A stretch of 64,000 nucleotides of DNA from Sphingobium naphthae (GTDB lineage Bacteria > Pseudomonadota > Alphaproteobacteria > Sphingomonadales > Sphingomonadaceae), in assembly GCF_020782235.1 (NCBI RefSeq), contig NZ_JAJGNO010000005.1:290194-354193 (forward strand), given 5' to 3'. How positions within the stretch are numbered: the stretch's first letter is position 1; every line of letters begins with the position of its first letter. Below the pieces are notes generated by a model that worked only from the letters and a program-made list of their open reading frames with translations, did no database searches and had not been told where the DNA came from. Below, one piece after another: positions 54,793 to 64,000 of this stretch. Both the position numbers and the translations under genes were made by a program.

Positions 54793-56263
54793 GGATCAGA
54801 TAAGGCGAATGTCAAAGAATATGACGGCGAGCGCAACGGGAAAGAACAAGCAGGTGGTGACCCGTTTCGCCCCGTCCCCCACCGGCTTCCTGCACATCGG
54901 CGGCGCGCGCACCGCGCTGTTCAACTGGCTGTTCGCGCGGCATCATGGCGGCAAGTTCCTGCTGCGGGTCGAGGATACCGATCGCACGCGCTCGACCGAG
55001 GAAGCGGTGGCCGCAATCTTCGACGGGCTGGAATGGCTGGGTTTGGGCGGCGACGAACCGGCGGTTTTCCAGTTCGAGCGCACGCCGCGCCATGCCGAGG
55101 TCGCGAACCAGCTGCTCGCCGCCGGCCACGCCTATAAATGTTTCGCGACGCCGGAAGAACTGGCGGAGCTGCGCGAGCAGCAGCGCGCGGCCAAGCAGCC
55201 GATGCGCTATGACGGCCGCTGGCGCGATCGCGATCCGGGCGAAGCGCCCGAAGGCGCGCCCTATGTCATCCGCATCAAGGCGCCGCGCGAAGGCGAAACG
55301 GTGATCGAGGATGCAGTGCAGGGCCGCGTCGTCGTGCAGAATGCCGAACTGGACGACATGATCCTGCTGCGGTCGGACGGCACGCCCACCTATATGCTGG
55401 CCGTGGTGGTGGACGATCATGACATGGGCGTCACGCATGTCATTCGCGGTGATGATCACCTCAACAACGCTTTTCGCCAACTCGCCATCATCAAGGCAAT
55501 GGGTTGGGAAGAGCCGGTCTATGCGCATATCCCGCTGATCCACGGATCGGATGGCGCCAAATTGTCAAAGCGCCACGGCGCGCTGGGCGTCGACGCCTAT
55601 CGCGACGACATGGGCATGCTGCCGGAGGCGGTGCTCAACTATCTGCTGCGCCTGGGCTGGGGCCATGGCGACGAGGAGATCATCCCGATCGACCGCGCGA
55701 TCGAATTGTTCGACATCGCCGGCGTGGGTCGCTCGCCCTCCCGCTTCGACATCAAGAAGCTGGAAAATCTCAACGGCCATTATCTGCGCGAGGCCGATGA
55801 TGCGCGGCTCGCAGCGCTGGTCGCGCCGCGGCTTGAGTCGCGTCTTGATACGCAACTGAACGATGGCCAGCGGGATATTTTGGTGCAGGCGATGGCTTCG
55901 CTCAAACCAAGAGCCAAAACCCTTAACGAAATTGCGGAGGGGGCCGAGTTCCTGTTCAAATCTTGCCCGCTCGACTTTGACGAAAAGGCCTCCGCTCTGC
56001 TAGATGAGCCCGCGCGCGCTCTGCTGACCAAGACAGCCGACGCTCTCCAGTCCGTTCCGTCCTGGACGGTCGAAGCGATCGAAGACGTAATACGCCGCGT
56101 GGCAGAGGATGCCGGCCTTGGCCTCGGCAAGGTGGCGCAGCCGCTTCGCGCTGCGCTGACCGGCCGCACGGTCTCGCCGGGCATTTTCGATGTCCTCTTC
56201 CTGCTCGGGAAAGAGGAGAGCTTGGAACGACTGACTGCGGCAGGGCACGCTGCGGCCGGTTGA
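54791..56263 (+). CDS. gltX: Glutamate-tRNA ligase GltX
   Basis: 490 residues if started at 54791; ATGs at 54809 and 54821 are alternatives and would give a more typical N-terminus (the core begins [11 protein letters not shown]). Class I aminoacyl-tRNA synthetase: the HIGH box is in [18 protein letters not shown] and the KMSKS-equivalent is [18 protein letters not shown] and [14 protein letters not shown] are family motifs. It charges tRNA-Glu and, in organisms lacking GlnRS, tRNA-Gln. Confidence 0.95.
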   Translation: MDQIRRMSKNMTASATGKNKQVVTRFAPSPTGFLHIGGARTALFNWLFARHHGGKFLLRVEDTDRTRSTEEAVAAIFDGLEWLGLGGDEPAVFQFERTPRHAEVANQLLAAGHAYKCFATPEELAELREQQRAAKQPMRYDGRWRDRDPGEAPEGAPYVIRIKAPREGETVIEDAVQGRVVVQNAELDDMILLRSDGTPTYMLAVVVDDHDMGVTHVIRGDDHLNNAFRQLAIIKAMGWEEPVYAHIPLIHGSDGAKLSKRHGALGVDAYRDDMGMLPEAVLNYLLRLGWGHGDEEIIPIDRAIELFDIAGVGRSPSRFDIKKLENLNGHYLREADDARLAALVAPRLESRLDTQLNDGQRDILVQAMASLKPRAKTLNEIAEGAEFLFKSCPLDFDEKASALLDEPARALLTKTADALQSVPSWTVEAIEDVIRRVAEDAGLGLGKVAQPLRAALTGRTVSPGIFDVLFLLGKEESLERLTAAGHAAAG

Positions 56264-56283
56264 TGGCACACAAGGAGAAAAAC

Positions 56284-57570
56284 ATGTCGGATAACAAAGC
56301 CACTTTGACAGTCGGGGGCGACACCCAGGATTATGCCATCATGGATGGCACCGTCGGGCCCCAGGTCATCGACGTTCGCAAGCTCTACGCCAACACCGGC
56401 ATGTTCACCTATGACCCGGGCTTCACCTCAACCGCCAGCTGCGATTCCGGCCTGACCTATATCGATGGCGACGAAGGCGTGCTGCTGCACCGCGGCTATC
56501 CGATCGGCCAGCTGGCCGAACAGTCGAGCTTCATGGAGGTCAGCTATCTGCTGCTGAACGGCGAACTGCCGTCGGCCAAGGAGCTGGACGAGTTCACGCG
56601 CACCATCACGCGTCACACGATGATCCATGAACAGCTGACCACCTTCTATCGCGGCTTCCGCCGCGACGCGCATCCCATGGCGATCATGTGCGGCGTGGTG
56701 GGCGCGCTGTCGGCCTTCTATCATGACTCGACCGACATCAACGATCCCGAACAGCGCCGCATCGCCAGCCATCGCCTGATCGCGAAGATGCCGACGATCG
56801 CCGCCATGGCGTATAAATATTCGGTCGGTCAGCCCTTCGTCTATCCGCGCAACGATCTCAGCTACACCGCCAATTTCCTGCGCATGACCTTCTCGGTCCC
56901 GGCCGAGGAATATGAGGTCGATCCGGTGGTCGTCGACGCGATGGACAAGATCTTCATCCTGCACGCCGATCATGAGCAGAACGCGTCGACCTCGACGGTG
57001 CGTCTCGCGGGTTCGTCGGGCGCCAATCCCTTCGCCTGCATCGCCGCTGGCATCGCCTGCCTGTGGGGCCCGGCGCATGGCGGCGCGAACGAAGCCGCGC
57101 TCAACATGCTGCGGGAAATCGGCACGGTCGACCGCATTCCGGAATATATCGCCCGCGCGAAGAACAAGGACGATCCGTTCCGCCTGATGGGTTTTGGCCA
57201 CCGCGTGTACAAAAATTACGACCCGCGCGCGACGGTCATGCAGAAGACCGCCAAGGACGTGCTGGAAAAGCTGGGCGTTGACGATCCGATCTTCGACGTC
57301 GCCAAGGAACTGGAGCAGATCGCCCTCAACGATCCCTATTTCATCGAGAAGAAGCTCTACCCGAATGTCGACTTCTATTCGGGCGTGATCCTCTCGGCCA
57401 TCGGCTTTCCGACCGAGATGTTCACCGTTCTCTTCGCCCTCGCCCGCACCGTCGGCTGGGTCGCTCAGTGGAACGAAATGATTTCGGACCCAGCGCAGAA
57501 GATCGGTCGCCCGCGCCAGCTCTACACCGGCCCGACGCAGCGCGACTATGTGCCCGTCGACAAGCGCTGA
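56284..57570 (+). CDS. gltA: Citrate synthase GltA
   Basis: 428 residues from the ATG at 56284 (AAGGAG upstream). Type II hexameric citrate synthase: [29 protein letters not shown] in two segments, the catalytic His in [15 protein letters not shown] and [12 protein letters not shown], and the Asp in the DPRATVMQ region. First step of the TCA cycle. It follows gltX by 20 bases and ends at a strong terminator. Confidence 0.97.
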   Translation: MSDNKATLTVGGDTQDYAIMDGTVGPQVIDVRKLYANTGMFTYDPGFTSTASCDSGLTYIDGDEGVLLHRGYPIGQLAEQSSFMEVSYLLLNGELPSAKELDEFTRTITRHTMIHEQLTTFYRGFRRDAHPMAIMCGVVGALSAFYHDSTDINDPEQRRIASHRLIAKMPTIAAMAYKYSVGQPFVYPRNDLSYTANFLRMTFSVPAEEYEVDPVVVDAMDKIFILHADHEQNASTSTVRLAGSSGANPFACIAAGIACLWGPAHGGANEAALNMLREIGTVDRIPEYIARAKNKDDPFRLMGFGHRVYKNYDPRATVMQKTAKDVLEKLGVDDPIFDVAKELEQIALNDPYFIEKKLYPNVDFYSGVILSAIGFPTEMFTVLFALARTVGWVAQWNEMISDPAQKIGRPRQLYTGPTQRDYVPVDKR

Positions 57571-57587
57571 TCGGCGCATAGCCTGAC

Positions 57588-57627
57588 AAAGAGAAACGGC
57601 GTCCCGATCGGGGCGCCGTTTCTCTTT
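57588..57627. terminator. Strong bidirectional terminator after gltA
   Basis: An 18-bp stem (AAAGAGAAACGGCGTCCC with GGGGCGCCGTTTCTCTTT, one G-U wobble) closes a GATC loop. A/T-rich stem ends give a T run to both the gltA and the convergent kinase-like transcripts. Confidence 0.9.
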
Positions 57628-57645
57628 GTGCGCATATCCCCGGGT

Positions 57646-59025
57646 TCAGCCAGCGGCGGGCAAGGTCAGGATGAAACGCGCGCCTTCGCCGGGCGCGCCG
57701 CCGATGTCGATGTCGCCGCCCATCGCTCGCGCGAGCCGGCGGGAGATATAGAGGCCAAGGCCGCTGCCGCCGGCGTCGTCGCGGCCGAGCCGCTCGAACT
57801 TCTCGAAGATGCGCTCGCGATCGGCGACGGCGATGCCGGGTCCCTTGTCGATCACCATGATCCGCGCCTCGCCCCGCGCCTGCTCGGTCACGATGCGCAC
57901 CATGCTGCCCTCGGGCGAATAGCGGATCGCATTGCCGACCAGATTGACGAGGATCTGCAGCACGCGGCGAAACTCGCCGGTTGCCGGCGCGCGGGCCTCC
58001 TCGGCCGGCGGCACGATCAATATCTGCCGATCGAGCGCCTTGACCCGCAGCAGCCCCGCCGCCCGACGGCCAAGATCGGCCAGGTCGACGTCTTCGGGAA
58101 TGACGGCGAAATCGGGCCGGTCGATCGCCTGCAGATCGGCAAGATCGTCGACCAGCGCCATCAGATGCCGTCCGGCCGATGCTATGTCATTAGCGTAACC
58201 GGCATAGTCGGCACGCAGCGGCCCTTCCATCTGCGCGCTGATCGTATCGGCATTGGCGATGATCCGTCCCAGTGGCTGGCGCAGCGACCGATCCAGCCGC
58301 TTGCCGAACTCGGCGGGATAGAGCGTCACCATGCTGTCCTGTGCCAGCGGCGCCAGCACCATATGGTCCATCGGGAAGGCCGAACCCCGATAACCGATCA
58401 ACTGCCCGGCCAGATCGAAGAGCGGGAAGCCCGACAAGCGGAACAACCGCCCGGGATCGCTCGCCTGCGCGGCGATTTGGTTGCGAAAGGCGCGGCGTTG
58501 GGCCAGGGCGCGCAGCAATGGCATGTCGCCGTCATCATCGGCGCGAAGATCGAAATAGGCCGAAAAATGCGCGCCGGGCGCCGGAGCTGTGGCCGGCAGC
58601 ATTCCCTGCGGCCCATTGCCGCCGGCGGCGAGTTCGAACCGCATGTCGATGTCGATCTGCCACGTCCATCCTTCCGCCAGGGCGGCAAGATCGGCCTCCC
58701 GCCGCTGCATTTCGGCAGGGTCGAGGGCAGCGGCACGCTCGTGCCAGTCGATCACGGCCAGCGCGACCCCGCCCGCTTCGGGGCGGGCGCGTACCCACAT
58801 GTCGATCAGGCCCCGCTCCGCCGCCGCGACGACGGGGCGCGAGATGGGGGCGCCGAGCCGCTGCATCGATCGCACCACCGCCGCCAGTTGCGGCACGGCC
58901 AGCGCAGTGCCCAAATCGCCACCGGCTTCCCGCTGCAGATCGAGCAGCGGCGGATCGGCGCTGAGCAGCCGGCCTTCACCCGACAAGGCGGCCCGCAGGA
59001 TCGTAGGATTGGGGGATGGCGTCAT
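57646..59025 (-). CDS. Histidine-kinase-like protein lacking the phospho-acceptor histidine
   Basis: 459 residues from the ATG at 59025. No transmembrane helix is visible. A PAS-like N-terminal half (about 40-235) precedes a dimerisation helix with RSLRQPLGRII at 246-256, where HELRTPL is expected, so the acceptor His is replaced by Arg246. The ATPase domain is intact: N box (NLVGNAIRYSP), G1 (DKGPGI) and G2 (GGSGLGLYISRRLA). It could be an ATP-binding sensor scaffold or act through a partner. The HPt-like gene at 60508 is similarly degenerate. Confidence 0.8.
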   Translation of the reverse strand: MTPSPNPTILRAALSGEGRLLSADPPLLDLQREAGGDLGTALAVPQLAAVVRSMQRLGAPISRPVVAAAERGLIDMWVRARPEAGGVALAVIDWHERAAALDPAEMQRREADLAALAEGWTWQIDIDMRFELAAGGNGPQGMLPATAPAPGAHFSAYFDLRADDDGDMPLLRALAQRRAFRNQIAAQASDPGRLFRLSGFPLFDLAGQLIGYRGSAFPMDHMVLAPLAQDSMVTLYPAEFGKRLDRSLRQPLGRIIANADTISAQMEGPLRADYAGYANDIASAGRHLMALVDDLADLQAIDRPDFAVIPEDVDLADLGRRAAGLLRVKALDRQILIVPPAEEARAPATGEFRRVLQILVNLVGNAIRYSPEGSMVRIVTEQARGEARIMVIDKGPGIAVADRERIFEKFERLGRDDAGGSGLGLYISRRLARAMGGDIDIGGAPGEGARFILTLPAAG

Positions 59026-59268
59026 GCCGGGGCGCTCACCGGACAAGACGTGTTGCGGCGGGCCAGCGGCCTGGTTTTCCCCAGCTCGGACAGGACGGAA
59101 TGCCTCGACTTCCAGTCGCACAGGACAGGCACGACGGACATGCCGCCCGAGACGTAAATCATCGGCCGGCAGTCCGCCATCATCGATCCAGCAAGGGACG
59201 AAGGGCCGTTCATGCGCCGCAGCATAGCTGCACGTCGTTAAAATGCACTAAACCGTGAGCGAAAAACG

Positions 59269-60435
59269 TCAGGCGCGCGGACGCAAAATCACGGCTGCAA
59301 CCGAAGCGATCGCCGCGAGCATCGCCACCCGGTACCCCTCGCCCATCAGCCCCAGCGCGCCAGCGACTAACAGCAGGATCAGCACGCTGGCTGGGGTCAG
59401 CATCATCCAGGGCGCCGCGGCCCCGCTTCTGCGCCAGCGATCCGCCACCATCAGCACACCCGACAGCAGCGCCAGATCGACAGCGGTCGTCGTGCCGCCC
59501 GCCAGCACGATGCCGACCAGCGCAACGCCCGGCGGCACGAAGGCGGTCCACCCCTGCGGCGGACGCCGCAGCGCCAGCTCGTCCAGCCGATCAGCCGACT
59601 CGGCTAGAAGCAACGCAAGCAACAGCAGGCAGAAACCGGTCAGCACCCAAGCCAGCTCAATCGGCACCAGAGCAATTGCCGCCAGGGCCATGGCGCCGAT
59701 CCGCACCTGAAGCGCCGGCACCTGCAGGCGCATCAGCATCGATCCCGCGGATCGCGCGAGGGGAACGAACAGATAATGTTCGATGCCGCCGCGCGCATGG
59801 CCCCGGACTGTCCCTGCCGAAGCCACCGCCTGCGCCACCAGATCGGCCTGCTGCTGGCTTTCCACCAGCGCGGCTCGCCCTTCCAGCAGATCGGCCTCCG
59901 GCACGGTGACGCGGCGCGCCCCTTTCTGCACCGCGCTGCGCACCAGCGTCAGCGCGAGATCCCAGTCGCCGATCATGTCCAGCGTGCCGAACAGCAAGGC
60001 GGGGCTGATCCGCGCAAGGCCAGCCCAGCGCTGACCGGCGTCGATGCGCTCCAGCGGGGCGCTGGCGCGGCTGTCGTCGGCCACCAGCAGCGTGTCTCCT
60101 TCCGCCGCGCCCAAGCTGTCGACATGCGCCTGGCTGACGATGGCCCCGTCCGCCATCAGCAGCGCATCGACGTCACGCGGCGCATCGCGCACCATCGACA
60201 CCATGTCGCGCACCAGCGCGACCGCGATGCCGTCCGCGCTCAGGCGGTCGACCGCCTGCGACAGCGCCGGCGTGATGACGCTGACCATGATGAAGATGCG
60301 GTCGGCGCCCGCGCGCACCGCTTGCCGCGCCTGATATTCGACCAGGGTCTGCCCCGCGAAATGCAGGCAGGCGCGCAAGCCGCCCGACGAATCGGCCGAC
60401 GCGCGGCTGGCGCTCAGAATTGCGGCAAAACCCAT
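59269..60435 (-). CDS. Unrecognised protein: nucleotidyltransferase-like N-terminus plus membrane helices
   Basis: 388 residues. The first about 230 residues resemble a NTP-transferase/MobA-like Rossmann fold: GFAAILSASR, a GQTLVEYQARQAVRAGADRIFIMV segment, and DALLMADGAIV with an acidic residue where the metal Asp is expected. The C-terminal about 150 residues form four or five hydrophobic helices. The layout recalls fused nucleotidyltransferase/CDP-alcohol phosphotransferase enzymes of inositol lipid synthesis, but I do not see the CDP-alcohol motif. It lies between the pseudo-HPt and pseudo-kinase genes on the same strand. Confidence 0.5.
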   Translation of the reverse strand: MGFAAILSASRASADSSGGLRACLHFAGQTLVEYQARQAVRAGADRIFIMVSVITPALSQAVDRLSADGIAVALVRDMVSMVRDAPRDVDALLMADGAIVSQAHVDSLGAAEGDTLLVADDSRASAPLERIDAGQRWAGLARISPALLFGTLDMIGDWDLALTLVRSAVQKGARRVTVPEADLLEGRAALVESQQQADLVAQAVASAGTVRGHARGGIEHYLFVPLARSAGSMLMRLQVPALQVRIGAMALAAIALVPIELAWVLTGFCLLLLALLLAESADRLDELALRRPPQGWTAFVPPGVALVGIVLAGGTTTAVDLALLSGVLMVADRWRRSGAAAPWMMLTPASVLILLLVAGALGLMGEGYRVAMLAAIASVAAVILRPRA

Positions 60436-60507
60436 ATTGTTACGTATTCGACCCGCTCATGACTGCCGACCTTTTCGCAAGCGCGGCGACCGGACGCAAG
60501 CCCGGCG

Positions 60508-60810
60508 TTAGCTCTGTTCCAAGGTCGCCAAGGTCGCCTGCAGCTGGCGCAGGATACGGGGATCGCCGGGCGCGGATTGAGCCGCCTCGTCCGCCAGCGC
60601 CATCAGCGATGTCATCCCGAAGCTCGCCGCCAATCCCTTCAGCCGCCACGCCGCCAGATGCCAGTTGGCATCGCAGCGGGCGCGGCCAAGCAAGTCGACC
60701 TGCCGCGCCGCACTTTCGAGGAAGGCCACGCGCAGATCGGCGATCAGCGCGCTGTCATCGCCAACGGCGGCGGCCAATGCCGCATCGAGAGCGCCAGGAT
60801 CATAGGACAT
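60508..60810 (-). CDS. HPt-like protein lacking the phospho-accepting histidine
   Basis: 100 residues from the ATG at 60810. Helical pattern of an HPt domain: ALIADLRVAFLESAARQVDLL, then HLAAWRLKGLAASFG, where canonical HPt has AHxLKGxAxxxG. The His is replaced by Trp55 while the LKG and glycine are retained. This keeps the docking surface but removes phosphotransfer. It is the first gene of a minus-strand group ending in the kinase-like gene that also lacks its His, so the two degenerate partners may function together. Confidence 0.65.
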   Translation of the reverse strand: MSYDPGALDAALAAAVGDDSALIADLRVAFLESAARQVDLLGRARCDANWHLAAWRLKGLAASFGMTSLMALADEAAQSAPGDPRILRQLQATLATLEQS

Positions 60811-60890
60811 GGAGACCAACGCTATCTGGCTTGCGTTAAGTTTTGGTAACGGGGCATTTGCCTGCGCGGAAAAGCTGTTAAGATGGTGAA

Positions 60891-63563
60891 ATGACAGGGG
60901 GCAGCACAATCGTCGAATTCTGGCGCGATGAACCGATCGCGACGGAAACGCAGGCGCAATCCGATGACATCTTGCTGTTGAAGCAAGCGGTTCTCGACAT
61001 TGACGAGACAGCGGCGGACGACCGCCCGACCGAGCTGTGGGTCAAGCGTCTGGGCATCGCCTTGCTCGTCGTGGCGCTCGGGTGGATCGGATTCGCGATC
61101 TGGAGCATGGCTGCGTCGGGCGCATGGCGCGGCGGACCCGGAGCCTGGGCCGACGCCATCGCGACGATCGCCGTGCCGCTCATCCTGCTTGGCCTTCTCT
61201 ACATGCTGCTGGTGCGCAGCAGCCGCACTGAATCGCGCCGCTATATGGAAACGGCGCGTGCGCTGCGCACCGAGGCTGATCTGCTCGAACTGCGCCTCGG
61301 ACGGATAGCGGCTCAGCTCGAATCCGCCCGGCAGACGATGCAGGACCAGGCCGAACTGCTCGACAGCTATGGCGCTGCGGCCAGCAGCAATATGGAAGCG
61401 TCCGCCGAACTGATCGCGAGCCGCGCGCAGGTGACTGCAGATCGCGCCGAAGCTGCCGAGCGCGCCGGCGCCGCCCTGATCGCGCGCATGGACGCGCTGG
61501 TCGCATCGATCCCGGCGCTCGAAGAACGCAGCGCGCGCATGGCCGCGCAGATCATGGACAATGGCCATGCGCTGGGCGAACGCATCGACACGCTGGAAGC
61601 ACGGCTGCACGCGCTGACCGAAATGTCGGACGAAGCCCGCGCCCGCACGCTGGCCGCGACCAAGAGCCTGACCAGCCAGTTGAGCCAATTGCAGGAAGCG
61701 ACCCGCGCCACCACCGACGAGGTGTCCGGCATGGCGGACATCGCCGCCAACCGGATCGAGGCTACCGCGGCCGGCGCGCGCCAGATGATGGATCGCAGCC
61801 GATCGGACCTGGAAGCGCAATCCTCCGCTCTCGCAGCCTTGATCGACGCCGCCCAGGCCGGGGTCGCCAGCAGCAGCGAAAGCGTTCGCGCCGCGTTGGT
61901 GCGCGATCTCGACAGCGCGCAGGCCGATATGGACAGCCGCCTCGACGGGCTGCTGCACAAGGCGCGGGAGACGGTGGCGAGCATCGATGACAGCCTGACT
62001 CGCCGCGCGGACTCGCTGCAGGCGCTGGTGGCGGCAGCCCAGGCGGGCATCGGCAGCAGCAGCGGGGACGCTCTGGCGACGCTCAGCCGCGACATGGACC
62101 AGATCGAAAACGACCTGCGCGCCCGGCTAGGCGCTGCGCTGGACCAGGCGCAGGAGGCGCTGGCGCTGAGCGATGGCCGATTGAGCCGTCAGTCGGAGGC
62201 GCTGACGGCGCTGATCACTCGGTCGCGCGAGCATCTCGATGCGATCGGCAGCGACACGGTGGCCGGGCTGACCGACGCGATCGGCGATGTCGAAGGCCGG
62301 CTGCATCAGATCAACGACATGGTCGAGGGCCAGCGCACGCTGATCGCCAGCCTGCATAGCGGCCTGCAGGACAGCGTCAGCACGACCGAGGCCCGGTTCG
62401 AAGCGCTGGAACAAGCGGCGCTGGCGCGAAATCAGCGGCTGACGCAGGCTTTGGAGCAACTGACGGCCGAAACGCGGCGGATCGACGAGGCGCTGAGCGC
62501 CGGCGGCGCCACCGCCGAAAAGCTGATTGGCAGCGCGGAAACATTGCTGGTCGCGCTCGATTCGAGCGTTCGCGAGCTGGATGAGACCTACCCGGCCGCC
62601 CTGACCCGCTTCGACGCCCGACTGGAGCAGAGCCGCGCACTGCTGGGCAGCGCCGCACCGGAAATGGAGCGGCTGGAAGCCATATCCGAAGCGCTGGTCG
62701 GCCGCGCCGAGGAAGCCGAGGCGCTGCTGCGCGGCCAGGGGAGCCGCCTCACCGAATGGCTGGAAAGCACGCAGGGCGGGCTGGAGGCCAATCGCGACCT
62801 CGTCAATCGACTGCGGTCCGCGCTCGACGCCGCGCATCAGGATGCGAACCGCATCACCGAAGGCGCCGGCCCCCTGCTCGTCACCGCGCTGCTGCGCGTC
62901 AAGGACACGGCCGAACAGGCGGCGGAGCGCGCCCGGCAGGCGCTGGGCCGCGCGATTCCCGAAGCGGCCCAGCAACTGGCGGAGGCGAGCGAGCAAGCGG
63001 TCGAAAGCGTCGTCAGCGACAAGGTCGCCGCCCAGATTGCTCAGATCGCCCATGTCGCCGATGAAGCGGTCAAGGCCGCGCATCAGGCGTCCGAGCGGCT
63101 GACGCGCCAGTTGCTGACCATCGCCGACACCAGCGCCAGCATCGACCAGAGGATCGAGGAAGCGCGGCAAGCGACCGAGGATCGCGACCGCGACCATTTC
63201 GCGCGTCGATCGGCGCTGCTGATCGAATCGCTCAACAGCACGGCGATCGACGTGGCGAAGATCCTGTCGAACGACGTGACCGATTCGGCCTGGTCAGCCT
63301 ATCTGAAGGGCGACCGCGGCGTCTTCACCCGACGCGCGGTCAAGCTGCTCGACGCGGGCGAGTCGCGGGAAATCGCGCTGCACTATGACAATGACGCGGA
63401 ATTTCGCGATCATGTGAACCGCTACATCCACGATTTCGAAGCGATGCTGCGCGTCATCCTATCGGCGCGCGACGGCAATGCGCTGGGCGTGGCCATCCTG
63501 TCTTCCGACATGGGCAAGCTCTATGTCGCGCTGGCGCAGGCGATCGAGCGGCTGCGGCAATAG
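60891..63563 (+). CDS. Large two-TM coiled-coil protein, TipN-like architecture
   Basis: 890 residues. A short cytoplasmic N-terminus is followed by two transmembrane helices (about 53-75 and 90-108) and an almost continuous coiled coil rich in Ala, Glu, Arg and Leu (about 120-770). A more conserved C-terminal domain (about 800-880: LSNDVTDSAWSAYLKGDRGVFTRRAVKLL) closes it. Length and layout match the Caulobacter polarity protein TipN (about 888 residues, two N-terminal TM, coiled coil). A polar scaffold is inferred; sequence homology could not be tested. Divergent from the HPt-like gene with an 80-base gap. Confidence 0.6.
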   Translation: MTGGSTIVEFWRDEPIATETQAQSDDILLLKQAVLDIDETAADDRPTELWVKRLGIALLVVALGWIGFAIWSMAASGAWRGGPGAWADAIATIAVPLILLGLLYMLLVRSSRTESRRYMETARALRTEADLLELRLGRIAAQLESARQTMQDQAELLDSYGAAASSNMEASAELIASRAQVTADRAEAAERAGAALIARMDALVASIPALEERSARMAAQIMDNGHALGERIDTLEARLHALTEMSDEARARTLAATKSLTSQLSQLQEATRATTDEVSGMADIAANRIEATAAGARQMMDRSRSDLEAQSSALAALIDAAQAGVASSSESVRAALVRDLDSAQADMDSRLDGLLHKARETVASIDDSLTRRADSLQALVAAAQAGIGSSSGDALATLSRDMDQIENDLRARLGAALDQAQEALALSDGRLSRQSEALTALITRSREHLDAIGSDTVAGLTDAIGDVEGRLHQINDMVEGQRTLIASLHSGLQDSVSTTEARFEALEQAALARNQRLTQALEQLTAETRRIDEALSAGGATAEKLIGSAETLLVALDSSVRELDETYPAALTRFDARLEQSRALLGSAAPEMERLEAISEALVGRAEEAEALLRGQGSRLTEWLESTQGGLEANRDLVNRLRSALDAAHQDANRITEGAGPLLVTALLRVKDTAEQAAERARQALGRAIPEAAQQLAEASEQAVESVVSDKVAAQIAQIAHVADEAVKAAHQASERLTRQLLTIADTSASIDQRIEEARQATEDRDRDHFARRSALLIESLNSTAIDVAKILSNDVTDSAWSAYLKGDRGVFTRRAVKLLDAGESREIALHYDNDAEFRDHVNRYIHDFEAMLRVILSARDGNALGVAILSSDMGKLYVALAQAIERLRQ

Positions 63564-63564
63564 G

Positions 63565-63923
63565 TCAGTCGATCGGCTGGCGCAAAAAGGCCACGCGGTC
63601 GGCTTCGGAAAATCCGATCGCGGCGTGAAAGGCGTGACTGTCGATATCGTGCAGATCGGCGTCCGACGCCATCTCGCGACAGCCAAGCCCCTGTCCCTAA
63701 GCCTTCACCGCATCGACCAGCGCCCGTCCCGCACCCCTGCCCCGCATTGCACGCTCGCCATAGATTCTCTCCAGGAATACGACGGGGCTGGTGTCGCAAT
63801 CATTGACATAACCCTCGCGCAGCGCCGCTTCGGCGAAACCGATCGGCTCGCCATTCTCACCCAGCGCGACGAAAGCCGCCCCGCGATTCGCGTCGGTATC
63901 CAGCAGGCCAGCGACGCATCGGG
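63565..63923 (-). pseudogene. GNAT aminoglycoside 6'-N-acetyltransferase-like pseudogene
   Basis: Read from 63923 downward, the frame encodes DANRGAAFVALGENGEPIGFAE, an acetyl-CoA loop (RAMRGRGAGRALVDAVKA), an in-frame TAG at 63697-63699, then GQGLGCREMASDADLHDIDSHAFHAAIGF in continuation, ending FLRQPID and TGA at 63565-63567. The TAG replaces what is usually Trp (TGG) in AAC(6')-type enzymes. The N-terminal part is missing because an insertion-sequence end begins at about 63924. Two independent lesions make it a pseudogene. A short ORF starting inside the IS end could still express the first half. Confidence 0.8.
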
Positions 63924-64000
63924 TGTTGATTTCCACTGAGAAGTGACCCGGGTTTTCCATCGAGAAGTGACCCGTCTGCGGATTATGTTTCGGGTGTCAC
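63924..64000. mobile_element. Terminal end of an IS21-like insertion sequence (partial)
   Basis: TGTTGAT at 63924 is followed by two near-identical direct repeats (TTCCACTGAGAAGTGACCCG at 63931 and TTCCATCGAGAAGTGACCCG at 63955), 24 bases apart. TGT-initiated ends with tandem subterminal repeats of the GAGAAGTGACCC type are characteristic of IS21-family elements. The transposase genes would lie beyond the window. The end abuts the truncated acetyltransferase gene. Confidence 0.75.

Overview
The window is chromosomal DNA of a high-GC alphaproteobacterium, most probably a sphingomonad (Sphingobium, Sphingomonas or Novosphingobium group). The evidence is a two-piece, circularly permuted tmRNA whose tag reads ANDNEALALAA, an alphaproteobacterial LexA box (GTTC-N7-GTTC) in front of lexA, TonB-receptor-rich content, the gene order trpG-trpD-trpC-moaC-moeA-lexA with comEC, gltX and gltA, and dispersed repeats that translate as PFDK/RANG-like peptides. 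Genus and function calls come from recognising families by eye; no database was searched.

Layout. 1-7.3 kb is core: the end of a cinA-like gene, ratA/COQ10, lipA, a beta-carbonic anhydrase, a NYN-domain protein, acylphosphatase, the ribosomal ABC-F factor EttA, an M28 peptidase, two very small genes and tRNA-Pro(UGG). 7.3-26.6 kb is an accessory-looking block beginning just after the tRNA. Many components come in pairs: two BASS-like permeases around an alginate-export-type porin, two DUF2092 proteins each next to a low-complexity secreted protein ending in a shared WY-PQY...VNPP module, and two large arylsulfatases. It also holds three small beta-barrels, an Omp85-type barrel, DUF4136, and a DUF1622/DUF202/DUF4239 membrane-protein trio. 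This block is the best candidate for an undescribed system, perhaps uptake and desulfation of a sulfated compound with envelope protection.

26.7-38.8 kb is a complete type II secretion operon on the minus strand (gspC-D-E-F-G-H-I-J-K-L-M-N-O), mostly joined by 4-base ATGA/GTGA overlaps. A prolyl-4-hydroxylase-like oxygenase and a CYTH/CHAD protein follow. 41-46.3 kb holds a TonB-dependent receptor, a Thr-Pro-linker lipoprotein with a probable beta-helix, and a small TPR-like secreted protein. The promoter regions of gspC and of the lipoprotein carry TGTCAT half-sites at 11- and 22-base spacing, the geometry of PhoB boxes. The locus therefore resembles the phosphate-starvation lipoprotein/T2SS arrangement I recall from Caulobacter (ElpS).

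46.4-57.6 kb is housekeeping: tmRNA, hemerythrin, trpGDC-moaC-moeA as one coupled unit, lexA with its operator, comEC, gltX and gltA. 57.6-64 kb carries a histidine-kinase-like protein and an HPt-like protein that both lack the phospho-accepting histidine, an unusual hybrid membrane protein between them, and an 890-residue two-TM coiled-coil protein shaped like the Caulobacter polarity factor TipN. Last is an aminoglycoside-6'-acetyltransferase-like pseudogene with an internal stop, cut by the end of an IS21-like insertion sequence that runs out of the window.
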